From Turbatrix aceti (lineage: Eukaryota > Nematoda > Chromadorea > Rhabditida > Panagrolaimidae), in NCBI GenBank assembly GCA_963969345.1, contig OZ017766.1, positions 10,292,001 to 10,356,000 on the forward strand: 64,000 bases of DNA. The letters run 5' to 3'. The first letter of the stretch is position 1. Each line of letters starts with the position of its first letter. Both the position numbers and the translations under genes were made by a program. The notes below the pieces were generated by a model. It worked only from the letters and a program-made list of their open reading frames with translations, did not search any database and was not told where the DNA came from. Below, piece after piece: positions 9,034 to 21,084 of the stretch.

Positions 9034-12000
9034 ATGCTCACGAACGAGCCGTCAAATACGTCTTCCAGCGCGGAATTGACCGATGAAGTGGGTTTTTTGA
9101 CGTTTTCTGGAGTTTTTTTTGTGTAAAATTGTACTTTTTTTGTGTTCCAGGAACGCCAACAGGTGAACGACCACCTCCTCAATCTCCTGGCTCGGTCGCA
9201 GCGCATTGGCCGGGTTGAATCTGTCTGTCATCGCCTCCAGAAACTCCTCGACGAAGCTGAAAATGTAGAATCCGGCAACGCGGCTGAGGAAATTCTCGAC
9301 ACGGTTGAACAACTTCAGACGTCTGAAATGTACGAGGATGCGTTGATTTTCTTTCGAAATGGTGGTGTCACAACTGTTGAACGTGGTTTTGTAGGTTTTT
9401 GACTTTTTATCGTTTTTTTTGGTCGTAAAAAATTATTAATTTTATTTTTTTTGCAGGATTTCCCATCAAATGAGGTCAAATCTGCATTCGCGGATCTTGT
9501 TGCTGAATTTACACAGAATAACTTGGATGTGCAAAATTATCTTTTGAAAAATTCAACTTTTTTGACGGATTTTTGCAAAATGGTTGAAAATCGAGATTTT
9601 GACACTGTAAGCGGATGATTTTTTTGTTTTGATAATGACTTTTATGAAATTTACAGGTCTTCCGTGCAAAACTGCTGCTGGCGCTGTCGGCTATCGTTCG
9701 CAATAATGAAGACTGCCAGTCGTGAGTTTTTTTGGGGAAAGCTTTATTTGGGGTTTTATTGGAAAAAATACGAAAAAGACGATTTCCGAACTTTATTTTG
9801 CGCATTTGAAATTGTAAATAAGCGTAACACAATAAGAAAAATAATTTTTACTCAAAAAAACAGAAGTAATACGATAGAAATTGTCAAATGTTATGCAGCG
9901 CACCAAACGTAACAAAACAGTGACAAAAGTTGTTACTCGCAAAATCCGAAGTAACAAAATAACGACCAAAAATGTTACTCCCGAAAACAGAAGTAATAAA
10001 ACAGCAAAATTCGAATGTTATTCGGCGCACCTAAAATAACAAAATAGCAGCCAAAAATGTTACTCACAGTGTTAAAAGTCATAAAATAGTGTAAGACCCC
10101 ACAGGCCCTCGAGACACAGTTCTTTACACAATAATTTATTGGATGCGATAATCATTAAAAACTGATTGATCAAGGACATATTATTAGACAGTCTGCGAGT
10201 CGATTTACCAACAAGGGGAGGAGGCCGACACATCAATTTTTACACTTTCAAATGTTTTGAGTCTAAGTTGTAGAACATCCTAAAGGCAGTCTATAACCGC
10301 AATATTAGATTTTTTAAAAATCGGATTCTGGAGATTTGGCTTCAGATGCGTTTTCATAAAAACGAATGGCGCGCGCTTCGTTTCTAAGCAAAAAATCTGA
10401 AAACTTGCTTACGGGGGTTTCAGAGGACAGGGAATACGATGACATACTCAGATTTAAAAAAAAACAACTGCAAGTATTTTTTATTGAATTTTGCCGTCAC
10501 AAAATTCGGCTTTACCATGCCTAAAAAAAATAAACACCCATTTTCATATATCCTATCTGAAAGAGCGATTTTTTTGGCTCGGAATGAAGTGCCCGTTAGA
10601 AAAACGTAGTGTCTGGAATCACCTTTTAGGTCACGATTTGTCGTAAAAACGACCAAAAAAACCCCTTTTTTGCGCGTGCGCGCGCGCGTGCGCACTTCCC
10701 GCCATTTTTTTGAGGGGGTTTTTGGTCGTTTTTACGACAAATCGGGAGCTAAAAGGTGATTCCAGACACTACGTTTTTTTAACGGACACTTCATTCTGAG
10801 CCAAAAAAATCGCTCTTTCAGATAGGATATATGAAAATGGGTGTTTATTTTTTTAGGCATGGTAAAGCTGAATTTTGTGACGGCAAAATTCAATAAAAAA
10901 TACTTGCAGTTGTTTTTTTAAAAATTTGAGTATGCCATCGTATTCCCTGTCCTCTGAAACCCCCGTAAGCAAGTTTTCAGATTTTTTGCTTAGAAACGAA
11001 GCGCGCGCCATTCGTTTTTATGAAAACGCATCTGAAGCCAAATCTCCAGAATCCGATTTTAAAAAAATCTAATATTGCGGTTTTAGACTGCCCTTAGGGT
11101 CCTCCACAACTTAGACTCAAAACATTTGAAAGTGTAAAAATTGATGTGTCGTCGAATGTAAATCGGCTCGCAGACTGTCTATTATATATAGGGATTTTTC
11201 TCGATACAAAAGCAAGGGGCTAAAGGGGAGGGAACAAGTTGTTGACGACGTCCGGCAGCGGAAGGACCTGTCGCTGCCGGAAACGACGTAATAGTCTCTA
11301 CGCTGTCCACGGTAGAGACTATTATCGCCGGGTCTTGGAGTCGCTGTAGAACGTCTTGTTTTTGTGCAGCGTACAGGCACAAAATGGCAATCGTTTGATT
11401 TCTTTCGCACGTTTGTTGAAGAAGTGTTACGGCTTCAATGGCCGCATCGGTGTGAGCGATGTTGAGGCGACTCGTTGGATAGCCGGAGACGTCCTGTCCT
11501 TCAACTGTCCACCACCGAAGTGGTGGACCTTTTAGGGGGTACCCCTTTCTCTCGTTGGCCTGCACCATGGCCACCAACCGTCTATGCGGATATACAACTT
11601 GATTGACCAACCGTATATCCGGGTGGAATCTGAAGTTGGATTCTAATGAATACCGACATATGGCTTGCCCGTAGTTGTCGTTGATAATCTTCAACGCGGA
11701 CTCGTACCCCATAGTTTTAAACTCCGCGGGGACATGGCGGCTGTAAACCCCGAGTTGATGGCTGTCTCCGACGAGCACGGCCGTTTGCAAGTTTCGGAGT
11801 TTTTCCACAACTGACGCGAGCTGTCCTTGTGTAACCGTTGAAGCTTCATCCAGGCCCGACGTGTATCGGAAGCGTCGATCGTCGATATCTCCTGAAAAAC
11901 AACAGAATGTTATTATTCCCAGGATCGCATGATCCCCCCTTTGCCGGCTGCAGTCATTGCATGACTGCACGACGTGCCTTACAATAGCTTCAAAAAGTGT

Positions 12001-12394
12001 TACTCGCAAAAAGTGAAGTAATAAAATTTCGTTTTTGAACATTATCCAACGTTTTTTTCCAAATTGATGCTTTTTTTTCATAAATGTTGTTTTTCTAACG
12101 TCAAATTACTTTTTACGTTCATTTTCACAATTTTTGGTCCATTTCAGCAGCTTCTACAACGATCTCCAAGGCATCAAGTTCCTCCGCACGACTTTTGATT
12201 CCGCAATTCTTTCCAAGGAATTCAAGGTCTCAAACCGGACTGCCATCGTGACATTTCACCTTCTGAAGGATGCATCAGCGGCCGGAGCTGCCAATGAACC
12301 CGAGCTGCAGGCTCTCATCGATGCCATGATCGTCGAAATGCGACACGATATTGTCAACTTTGCCAATACCCTCGAGTACATTGTATCCCACTGA
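9034..12394 (+). CDS. HSPBP1: Hsp70 nucleotide exchange factor, HSPBP1/Fes1 family
   Basis: This family releases ADP from cytosolic Hsp70 using an armadillo-like fold. Five exons fit in phase: 9034-9087, 9151-9390, 9457-9606, 9657-9721 and 12148-12394, giving 251 residues. Donors are GTGGGT, GTAGGT, GTAAGC and GTGAGT; acceptors end in CAG. The product starts MLTNEPSNTSSS, with no signal peptide, which favours cytosolic HSPBP1 over ER SIL1. Helical repeats follow: EEILDTVEQLQTSEMYEDAL, then DFPSNEVKSAFADLVAEFTQ, DVQNYLLKN and VFRAKLLLALSAIVRNNEDC, the last being the most typical block (RAKALFALSALVRNN in relatives). Intron 4 is 2.4 kb and holds a hairpin array, fold-back element FB-2 and a helicase fragment. 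The last acceptor is CAGCAG, so one residue may vary. AATAAA overlaps the stop codon. SIL1-like identity is the main alternative. Confidence 0.76.
9826..10095 (+). repeat. Hairpin-unit array 5, HSPBP1-like intron 4
   Basis: Forward units just upstream of FB-2. A short isolated remnant of the same unit is at about 12000-12040 on the far side of the helicase fragment. Confidence 0.8.
10187..11179. mobile_element. Fold-back (palindromic) element FB-2
   Basis: This is a near-perfect inverted repeat with arms of about 0.49 kb meeting at an alternating CG/TG tract near 10670-10695. Both ends contain GACAGTCTGCGAG, the same core as FB-1 and FB-3. It is flanked by TA on each side (10185-10186 and 11180-11181), so the duplication appears to be TA rather than TTAA, although the AT-rich flank makes the exact boundary uncertain. 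It lies in intron 4 of the HSPBP1-like gene, directly downstream of a helicase fragment. It has no coding capacity of its own. Confidence 0.85.
11182..11891 (-). pseudogene. Superfamily 1 (UPF1-like) helicase fragment
   Basis: An open minus-strand segment follows acceptor TTTTTCAG at 11892. It encodes helicase core motifs in order: GLDEASTVTQGQL (motif II, DEAS), AVLVGDSHQLGVYS (motif III), LESNFRFHPDIRLVNQVVYP (motif IV region) and IAILCLYAAQKQDVL followed by VSTVDSV (motif V). Motif I (Walker A) upstream and motif VI downstream are missing. The coding similarity fades near 11290, and FB-2 begins just beyond the open frame. It sits antisense inside an intron of the HSPBP1-like gene. Beyond FB-2, at about 10130, the minus strand has AATAAA, so FB-2 may have split the tail of this copy. 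It is probably a relic of a helicase-bearing mobile or duplicated gene. Confidence 0.6.
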
Positions 12395-13002
12395 ATAAAT
12401 CCAATCGATCGCTGTTATAAATATTTACAATGACAATCCGTAAGTTTTTGAAAATTTTTTTTATCAATCAATTTATTTCATCTTCAACAGAGGGTTGATT
12501 TATGTATCATTCAATTACTGTAGAGGGGTTACGGTAGGGATACAAAAAAAGCGGCGTGTAAGTAGAAAAAAAAAATTAACAGCGTTCAAAGAAAAACAGC
12601 GTAGAGAAAAAAATGGGTGGGCGAATTTTTTTCAAACTAGGTAAGATCAGAGAATCCTGAATGATGACGAATAAAAAAAAAAATTTTGTGTGAAAAAAAA
12701 TTATTGGAATTCCTAAATTTCAAGCTCATGTCAAAAGTGTATTTATGTACTTTTTTTACTCGGGTGTAAGGCAAAGACAACACGGGTCCGCGCAACAAGA
12801 GATATCAATGCAGAAAAAAAATTTGAAAAAAAAAATAATCATCGAGTTGTTGTTTTTGTTATCGGGAATAAAATCAGAAAAAAATCAGCGGTAGGTGGGT
12901 AGGTAGATAGGTGTAACATCGGGAACTGGAGTTGACAATTTGTTTGTAGGTGAGAACTTTTATTGTTTTGTATTTATTTTTTTGTGTATGCTCGGAAGAT
13001 AA
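12395..13002. other. Convergent 3-prime spacer
   Basis: The spacer lies between the ends of the HSPBP1-like gene (plus) and the glutamate transporter gene (minus). It is AT-rich with A and T homopolymers. No gene is visible; it should hold both 3-prime untranslated regions. Confidence 0.5.
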
Positions 13003-16000
13003 TTAACGGGGTGTCTCTTCCGTTGGCAGAGCAGCGTAGCCTTCGTCGTGGTGCCAGGGTGCCTTGGCATTGCTTAGACGCTTTTCGTTTGCAATCAATG
13101 TTGCCGACAATTCTGAAAAAAAATTTTTTTATAAAAATTTTAAACTAATAAAAAATTTTTTTTCAGCATGGATTTTATCTCAAAAATTGTTAAATAAATA
13201 AATATTTAATATAATAAAAAAAATTACGTCATATCAACTTACCTCGTTCTTCCAATGCATGCTGACGGTGTTCAGCATCGATGTGAGCGAGTTGGGCTTT
13301 GCAGTAGAAATCCACGATACCGGCACCCATCGCATCGCCCAGCACGTTGATGGAAGTTCTGACGCGATCCCTGTAAAAAAAATTGGCAACGGTTGAATGT
13401 TGAATGATAATTGTTAAAAAATGTAGTAATATTTTGTGGATCGTAAAAAAATGAAATATTTACGTACAGTAACCAGTCAACAGCAACGATGAGAGAAACG
13501 TCGTTGACAGGTAATCCGACGGCTGTCAAAACCAGAAGCATGGTTACGAGGCCTGCTGACGGCACGGATGCCGCGCCAATGGATGCTAGCGTTGCTGTGA
13601 GTGAAACGGTAACGACTTGTCCGAGGCTCAGGGATACGCCGTTCATCTGGGCAATAAAAATGGCTGCGACAGCTTCGTAGAGGGCTGTGCCGTCCTGAAA
13701 GTGATGGATGTTGAGGAACGTTCGTCAAAAAAATTAGGATTTGAAATGTCAATTTTGTCGGGTACGAACCAAAAACCGGAACCGTCAAGGTACCGGTTTT
13801 TGGTTCGGGTACTTGAAAAAAAATTTTTGTTCCGAAACCGAAAAAAAAATATTTTTTGGTTTCGGGACCGAAAAAAACAATTTTTCGGTTTTGGAACCGA
13901 AAAAAAACAATTTTTTATCATCCTGGGCCGAAAAAACAATGTTTCGGTTCCGGGACCGAAAAAACAATTTTTTGGATCCTGGGCCGAAAAAACAATTTTT
14001 TGGATTCTGGGTCGAAAAAACAATTTTTTGGTTCCGGCTTTGATTACCGAAAAGTTTTTGGAACCGACCACACGGACAAAGTATCCAACTTCACGGACAA
14101 AGTATTCAACTTACCATATTGATCGTAGCCCCGACTGGAAGCACAAATCGTGCAACACGTCTGTCAACACCCAAATTCTCTTCCAAACACCGGAAAGTCA
14201 ACGGAAGCGTTGCCGAAGACGACGCAGTTCCCAATGCCGTAACCCAAGCCTGTAGAAGGCCTCGCATGAATTTATACGGATTCTTTCGGGTTGCGATGAA
14301 AAAGATTGTCGGCAGCGAGATTAACGAGTGCACAGCGAGACCGGTGAGTACGGTAAACATGTACATTGCAAGCATACGTGCCGTATCTGTGAGGTCATGG
14401 ATGCCGAGAATCTTGCCCATGATAAGACACATGATACCGATGGGGGAGTACCACATTACGATCATGACGAGACGCATGATGGCTTTATCCATGGCTGAGA
14501 AGAATTGGACGAGAACGGTGGCTTCGTGTTCCATTTGACTGAGGACGATGCCGAGAGCGATGGTGAAGACGATGATGCCTAAATGGGTAATTATTAGATT
14601 TTTTTTGGATCTAATTTGGTTTTAGGAACTTTTTTGACTTGACCGTACTTTATCCGAAAAATTATTACAAACTCAAAAATCGAGTTCTAAAGTCAAATGT
14701 TGACCTAAAATTTGGTTACGTGTCCGAACGTCCAATTCGGAAAACTTGAACAAATTTTGGGTTAAGACGCACTCTGTGAGCCGATTTAGGAACAAGGTGA
14801 AAAGCGCGACCCCGTGATTTTACAACCCCCAAATGTTTTGTGCCAAAGTTACAGGTGGCCGGGGGGGAGGAACAGAAATAAATATAAAAATAATTCCAGA
14901 AGCCGGATTCTGGAGATACGGCTTCTGGAAGTTTTCGACGTCAAATTTTCAACATGCTTCAAAAAATCTAATTTTTGGTTTACAGGGGTATATTGGCACG
15001 AAAAATCGATTGGGATACTCAGATTGTTTTAAAAGCTTCCGATTTTTTTGGAATTATCGATTTTTGCATTTTGCTGGGTTTTTACCGTCACTTTTTGCCT
15101 GTAGCTTCCGTATTTCTACTAGGAGCTCAGCGAGAGTGGTTACATCTTGAAGCCCATTCATTTCTGAATCAGAGATAAAAAATGCAGAAAAATGTGGTGA
15201 CTATTCGGTGACCATCCCCGGGCATTTATCGCGCGCACTTGACCAAAAAACGGTGTAAACAGCCTCAACTGACAAAAAGAAGCGCGCGCGCGCGTAAAAG
15301 GAGTCATGTTTAAAAAAATGCCCTGAAACCAATTTTTGTTTTTTTTGTCAGCGGTCCCCTGGGTAGGTTTGGGCATGTCCCAAAGATTGCTCTAAACTAT
15401 TTGGCTGTTTAATCTGACTATATTACGCATTGCCATAGGCATTTAAAAAACATGAAACTTTAGAATGCCGTAACTCATAGCAAGATAATACAATATAAGG
15501 CATAAGTGGCTGAAAGCAATCTTTGGGACATGCCCAAACTTACACAGGTGACCGCTGACAAAAAAAACAAAAATTGGCTTCAGGGCATTTTTTTAAACAT
15601 GACTCCTTTTACGCGCGCGCGCACTTCTTTTTGTCAGTTTACACCGTTTTTTGTCAAGTGCGCGCGATAAATGCCAGGGGATGGTCACCGAATAGTCACC
15701 ACTTTTTTCTGAATTTTTTATCACTGATTCAGAAATGAATGGGCTTCAAGATGTAACTACCCTCGCTGAGCTCCTAGTAGAAATACGGAAGCTACAGGCA
15801 AAAAGCGACGGTAAAAACCCAGAAAAATGCAAAAATCCATAATTCCAAAAAAATCAGTAGCTTTTAAAAAAATCTGAGTATCCCAATTGATTTTTCGTGC
15901 CAATATACCCCTGTAAACCAAAAATCAGATTTTTTGAAACGTGTTGAAAATTTAACGTCGGAATCCTTCAGACGCCGTAACTCCAGAATCCGGCTTCTGG

Positions 16001-16949
16001 AATTATTTTTATATTTATTTCTGTTCCTCCCCCCCGGCCACCTGTAACTTTGGCACAAAACATTTGGGGGTTGTAAAATCACGGGGTCGTCGATCCTAAA
16101 TCCGCTCGCAGAGTCCCTCTTAAAATTGGCTTTAGAACTACAGCAACGAAGTTATGCCCAAAATTTTTTCGAATTTTATAAAACCACAAATTTGTTCCGA
16201 ATAAATAGATCCATTCTAAAATCGCGTTCTAAAGTCAAATATTGACCTAAAATTTTTTTGTTTTTTCGAACGTCCAATTCGGAACACAACCAAATTTTGG
16301 GTCAAAATTGACTGGAACTGCAGTAACGAAGTTATGCCCTTTTTTTTGTTTGGAAATAAAACCCACCAAGAACATTCATGCCAGCAGTGTACTCTACCGA
16401 CGGTTTCAGGTAATCATAAGTGCCATTCGCCAATGCCGCAATGGAATCCGTGTCATTCTTTTTCAATATTTTGGGTCTGACACGAACGTACTTAGTTTGA
16501 ACCTGCTGGAACGTAGCCTGTACAATGTTTTCGGGAAAAGTGTTGCGGAGTAGGTCGAGGAATGTATCAATGGTCGAGACGTTCTTTCCCTCGGTTCCGG
16601 TACCCAAGTCTTCCTTGATCATAGGATCACCGGGATGGATTGCAAGGACGAGAATGATACCTGTTATGACGGCAACTATTGTCGTGAAAAAGTAGTACGC
16701 CAAAGCAATGGAACCCATTCTACCGGATGACTTTGCATCGAGAGTCGCTAGGCCTGAGATGAGTGAGCTGACGATGAGGGGCAGGATCATGAGTTTAAGC
16801 ATGTTCATTAGCAATTCACCGGGAAAGCTTATGAGCATGATGGTCTGTGGTGAGGGATGGGTATAGCGTAGGGCAAAGCCCAGGAGAGCGCCTAGCAGAA
16901 CACTGCATATTGTCAGGACGAGGAGCAGGTTTTTGCGTATCCAAGACAT
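13003..16949 (-). CDS. glt-1: Excitatory amino acid (glutamate) transporter, SLC1 family
   Basis: It is a sodium-coupled plasma-membrane glutamate transporter. Five exons fit in phase: 16949-16367, 14578-14115, 13694-13468, 13370-13243 and 13112-13003, giving 503 residues, the usual EAAT length. Exon 1 gives the first transmembrane helices ([20 protein letters not shown], then [20 protein letters not shown]) and a glycosylatable loop (NGT). Exon 2 starts [15 protein letters not shown] and contains the serine-rich re-entrant loop [12 protein letters not shown]. The NMDGT motif spans the exon 2/3 junction. Exon 3 holds the second re-entrant loop, [15 protein letters not shown]; exon 4 gives [18 protein letters not shown] of the last helix. 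The tail ends [13 protein letters not shown]. Acceptor TTCTTACAG directly abuts the ATG. Intron 1 contains FB-3 and repeats; intron 2 contains a minisatellite. The exact paralogue is not resolved. Confidence 0.93.
13770..14060. repeat. Minisatellite of GGACCGAAAAAAC-type units in a transporter intron
   Basis: Degenerate tandem units of roughly 30-35 bases occur here, each built around GGNNCCGAAAAAACAATTTT and its near-inverse. This gives open frames rich in repeated FRFRNRK-like residues on both strands, which are artefacts of the repeat. It lies between coding exons 2 and 3 of the glutamate transporter gene. Confidence 0.75.
14635..14765. repeat. Repeat R120, copy 1 (occupied by FB-3)
   Basis: The segment includes AAGTCAAATGTTGACC, GTCCGAACGTCCAATTCGG and AACAAATTTTGGG. 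It continues after FB-3 at 16120-16165 with AATTGGCTTTAGAACT. The same sequence without an insertion is at about 17255-17385 and a diverged copy at about 16195-16340. Confidence 0.75.
14766..16119. mobile_element. Fold-back (palindromic) element FB-3 with TTAA target duplication
   Basis: This is a 1.35-kb inverted repeat whose arms meet near 15400-15520. The left end reads GACGCACTCTGTGAGCCGAT; the right end, read inward, is GAGGGACTCTGCGAGCGGAT. TTAA flanks both ends (14762-14765 and 16120-16123). Each arm has a GCGCGCGC tract. The outer parts of the arms are related to FB-1 (shared CTTCTGGAAGTTTT and GACGTCAAATTTTCAA). It lies in intron 1 of the glutamate transporter, inside repeat R120. 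No protein is encoded. Confidence 0.88.
16195..16340. repeat. Repeat R120, diverged copy 2
   Basis: It shares TTCTAAAGTCAAAT, CGAACGTCCAATTCGGAA and AAATTTTGGGTCAAAATTG with the other two copies, and ends GCAGTAACGAAGTTATGCCC just before the 3-prime end of transporter exon 1. Confidence 0.65.
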
Positions 16950-17254
16950 CTGTAAGAATAAAATTTGGGTTAGCGTAGGTACCTCGGCTTCGGGAGATCC
17001 ACAGCGACGTCTGATAATAATAATGCATAGAATTACGCACAACGACGTTACTATGATCACGCACATCGATTTGGGCTACAACAATACTGACACAACCAAC
17101 ACGAGGCCAGGTGAGAGGGAGAACACGATAACGGTTGATTGAGAAAATCAAGGTGTGCTAATTGCTTTTTTTAGCAAATGCACAGATGTTTCGATATTGT
17201 TTTAAGGAACAGGTAAACAGGTGCATGTTGGCTGAGTTCCAAAAAAAATTAGAC

Positions 17255-17385
17255 GAAATGGCGTTCTAAAGTCAAATGTTGACCTAAAATTTGGTTACGT
17301 GTCCGAACGTCCAATTCGGAAAACTTGAACAAATTTTGGGTCAAAATTGGCTTTAGAACTGCAGCAACGAAGTTATGCCCAATTT
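17255..17385. repeat. Repeat R120, copy 3 (unoccupied site)
   Basis: It is nearly identical to the sequence flanking FB-3, but reads continuously through TTTTGGGTCAAAATTGGCTT where FB-3 is inserted in copy 1. It lies upstream of the transporter start codon. Confidence 0.75.
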
Positions 17386-20300
17386 TTTTTTTGGTTTTCA
17401 AAAAAATCGAACATTCATCAGTTTTTCAAACAAAAAACTATTTTGGTAGTCAAAATTCTGGTTTTTCCAAAAAAAAGGCGATAATTGTTCTTTCAAAACA
17501 ATGGGTTGAAAAAAACGCAAGAAATTATAATTTGACTATGATGGGGGGTTTCACGACGAAAAGAATTACAAACACGAATCCAACAACGAATACTAACCAC
17601 AGTACGATTAAAAAATGGCAGAGTGCATCTGAAAAGTTTAATTAGAGTATAAATATAGCCGAAGCTTGTTAGCATAAATTATGGGGAGGAAAAAACACTC
17701 AAAATTACTCCCCTCCCTTTTTTTTCAAAGTGACTGACTGAGTGTGTCTTTGTTCATCTCCAGAACCCAACCCAAGTCAGTCTGGGTTGACTGAGATTTA
17801 CCAATGTGTGAAAAAAAAGAAGAAGAAGCCAAAGTTTGGTTGTGGTTGCCACCTCTTTTTTTTCTCGAGGGGACCATTTTCTTTATCTCACCCGTTTTTG
17901 ACCAGACCACTGATGACTGTTAGGGCGGGGGGGGAGGGGAGGGGGTGTGTGTGCCTTCGGAGAGGTGAGTCTGAGTCCCCGCATGCTCGAAGAAGAACAT
18001 GATGAAGAAGAAGAAGAAGGAAAAAAAAGGACAAGTTGGGGGGGGGAGAAGAAAAGTCATGCTGCTGATGCTTGCTTCGACTTGTGTGCCTTCCTTTTTG
18101 TCAACTTCACTAATTGCCTCCCAGTATGGACCTGGCCGGGAGGGGGGGGAGGTGCTGGGTGCTAGTTGTTTGTCGCTTGCCTCTGCCTGTGCCCTTGAGG
18201 GATTTCTTTTTCTACGTTTTACATACATTTTTTTTGTATGCACACCTCTGTCAGGAAAAAAAAATGAAGAGCACAACTAACAAGTAAGGCGATGAAATTG
18301 TCGCTTGTCGTCGAAGGCACAATTCAATGGCTAAAATGTCTTTTTTTTGCAACAATAAAGATTTTTGCGGACAATTAAAATTTTCTGGGAGAAAAAAAAC
18401 GGGAAAAATTATATTACAAGAATTTTTTTGGGGTGCATGAAAAAAATTGAACATTGAAGTCAAGGATTTCGATTTTTTGTCCTCAGGCAAGCGGGAATTT
18501 GAAAATAAAAAAAAATTGGATTTAAAAAAAAAATTCACCAAAGTTAAATTTTTTAAAAGATTAAAAAAAACTAAAAAAAAAGAAAAAAAAAATAGAAAAA
18601 AAAATGGGAACCTCGCATCCAAAAAAATTCAACGCAACAAAAAAATTGTACCATGCAAAACAAAAAAACTCCGGATAATCTCGAAAAAAAATTGCAAGAA
18701 AAAATACTTTGTTAACAATAAATAATTTTGAGTAAGCCTTTTTTATAGCCGCTGCTAGTCATTGTACTTTCCTGCGTAGTATACTCTAATCCATCTTCTT
18801 AGTTAGTTAATAAATGTTTTTTGCAAAGACTACATTTTTCCAAGCATTCTTTGCTCTTGCCCTTGTCCTTGTCCTTGACATTCCAGGAAACAACAAACAA
18901 ATTATCCTATCAATTTTTCTTCCTTGATACATATACATACCTCATTGCTCATCCATTCCGTTGTTGACAACACGAGGATGAAACTTCCTGATAGGATGGG
19001 AAAACACTTGAAAAAAAGAAAAAAAAAGTTGTCATAACCAATTTTTTTTGATAGCATAGAAATTTTTTTTTTCTATGGGGGGGGTGACCGACCGGTCAGG
19101 TCAAGACACATAATTTAGTATGTACACGCACGCACGTTTTCGGGGCACTTGACTTTGATTAGAAAATTTTTGAGGGCTTTGGGGATTGTCTCAAAAATCA
19201 AATTTTTGTTACCGGAAAAAAGAAAAAAATGTGCACATATCAAACTCACAACCATCAAAAATTTTGTTTTCCCTTATTTTTTTTTATTTTCCCTGACTTT
19301 GTTCGTCCCGGCCCTGTCGTCGTACGCATACTATAATATTTTTTTTCCACCGCTCCGTGATAAGTGGACATCATCATGCATGCATCCTGGCTGATGCCTG
19401 ACTTGTGCGTGTACACGTCTAATGTTTTGATTGCTGACTGACTTTGACTGAGCTAACGCGAAAAATTTAGACCTCAAGCATAGGCTGTAGTACATAATAT
19501 AAAAATATGTATGTATGTTATGAAAAACTATGAGGCTATCGTTAACGATTGTTAACGATCGACTCCGACGTAAACAAGCACTGTATTGAGTTGACTGACT
19601 GATAGGGAGGGGTGCACGTGGGGGAACAATAAAATTATTTTTAGAAGCAAATTTTTTATCTAGTAGATATTTTTTTGGTCAAAAAACAGTGTTTTTGACA
19701 ACAACAAAATTTGACAGATAGAAAGTGTTATTTTTTAAAGTGCCTAAAAAAGATTTTTTTTGTATTAATAATAATAATTTTTGAACGATATCAGATTATA
19801 ATAATTTTTTTTATCGTTTAGTACAATTTGAACCGTAAGTTTTATTTCACAGACGTTTGGGGCAAATTTTAAGTGTAAAAAATATGAAAACTTCTTTTTT
19901 ATATTTTTTTGAAAAATTGGTTTAATCTGGACTGAACCGATTTTTTTTTCGGCTCATTTTAGACCTCAATTCAAAAAATGGTTCAACTAACAAAAAAACA
20001 GTTTTTGAATGCTCGATGAACAATTAACCAATAAATAATTGTTTTCAATGTAAAAAACGTGAAATTTCGGGTTTTGGGTCAGGTTACCCAACACCATGTC
20101 GAATTTCAGCTCAGGTATCCCAAAAATTTTTTTTGATGTTCAGTTCCGGTTACTGGTTTTTAAACTTAAAAATCAACGACACTGATGACCACCAAGTGAC
20201 TGTCATAAATTATCAAACAATTTTTTTGCGTGCCAAAAAATTTTTAAAAAATGAAAAATTTATGGATTGTCAAAAAAAATTGCTTTCGTCAGAGAAAACG

Positions 20301-21013
20301 TAAAAAGGATTTTTTTGATGATAAAAATAATGTTTTCTTTATTTATCAGATCCCAGCTCTGAGAAAACTGGGATCAAGAATTCAAAAATTCTCAAAATAC
20401 AAAACAAAAACGGATAAACGTGTGTTTTAGCATTATCCCCTGCAGGATCTCGTCGGAAATGCTTTTAGGATAACAAATAAATAAAATACATAAATGGAAA
20501 AGATTTTGAACTAACAGTGTATTTTGGTAAATATGTAAATGCATTGGGATAAGCGAAAGCGGGTTATTTTTGCACGAGAGTGCTTTTTGGATCGGATAAT
20601 TACTATAGTTACGTATGTACATAGTACATTATCCTCACTCCAGGTAACAAGCAAGCAAGCATGCATTGACAATTCAATGATTGATCGAATTCTGGGACAA
20701 CACATATTTATATTTATATTTACGTGAGAAATGCAGATCGCGAGGCAACCACATTTTTTCTTCTCACATTGAAGGAATGCATGATAATGAAAAAAAAGTG
20801 AACGGCAGCGTTTTTCAGACAGTTGGTCATCACCGTCACCGTCGCTGCGCTGCGCTTGCTTGATGGTTGTTTTTAAAAGTCCGTCACCTGGCTGGTGGCG
20901 GCGGGGATAATTTCAACAAAGATCAGCTGTTGCAGAATTTTTAATGGATTGAAATGTTGCATGAATGCAGGGGATATTGTGCGACAATGCGAAAGTGTGA
21001 AAACAAAAAAAAT
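17386..21013. other. Gene-poor spacer with G-rich tract
   Basis: No supported gene is visible. The DNA is AT-rich with long A and T runs and short open frames of low complexity, such as a lysine-rich frame at 18447-18725. A G-rich segment at about 17922-17960 and runs near 18035 and 18140 are potential quadruplex sites. A short inverted GTTAACGAT pair occurs near 19540-19560. Confidence 0.45.
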
Positions 21014-21084
21014 CAACGATATTCAGATTTTTTTTGCAAAAAAAAAACAAAAACATAAAGTTCTCACTTTTTTGAAACAACATT

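Noticed and set aside
11117..11410. Separate open frame overlapping the helicase fragment end
   Set aside because: Out of frame with the helicase motifs and partly inside FB-2.
13643..14255. Open frames on both strands rich in repeated F, R, N and K motifs
   Set aside because: They are produced by the minisatellite in the transporter intron between two well-defined exons.
18447..18725. Lysine-rich open frame
   Set aside because: It arises from poly-A tracts and has no homology pattern.
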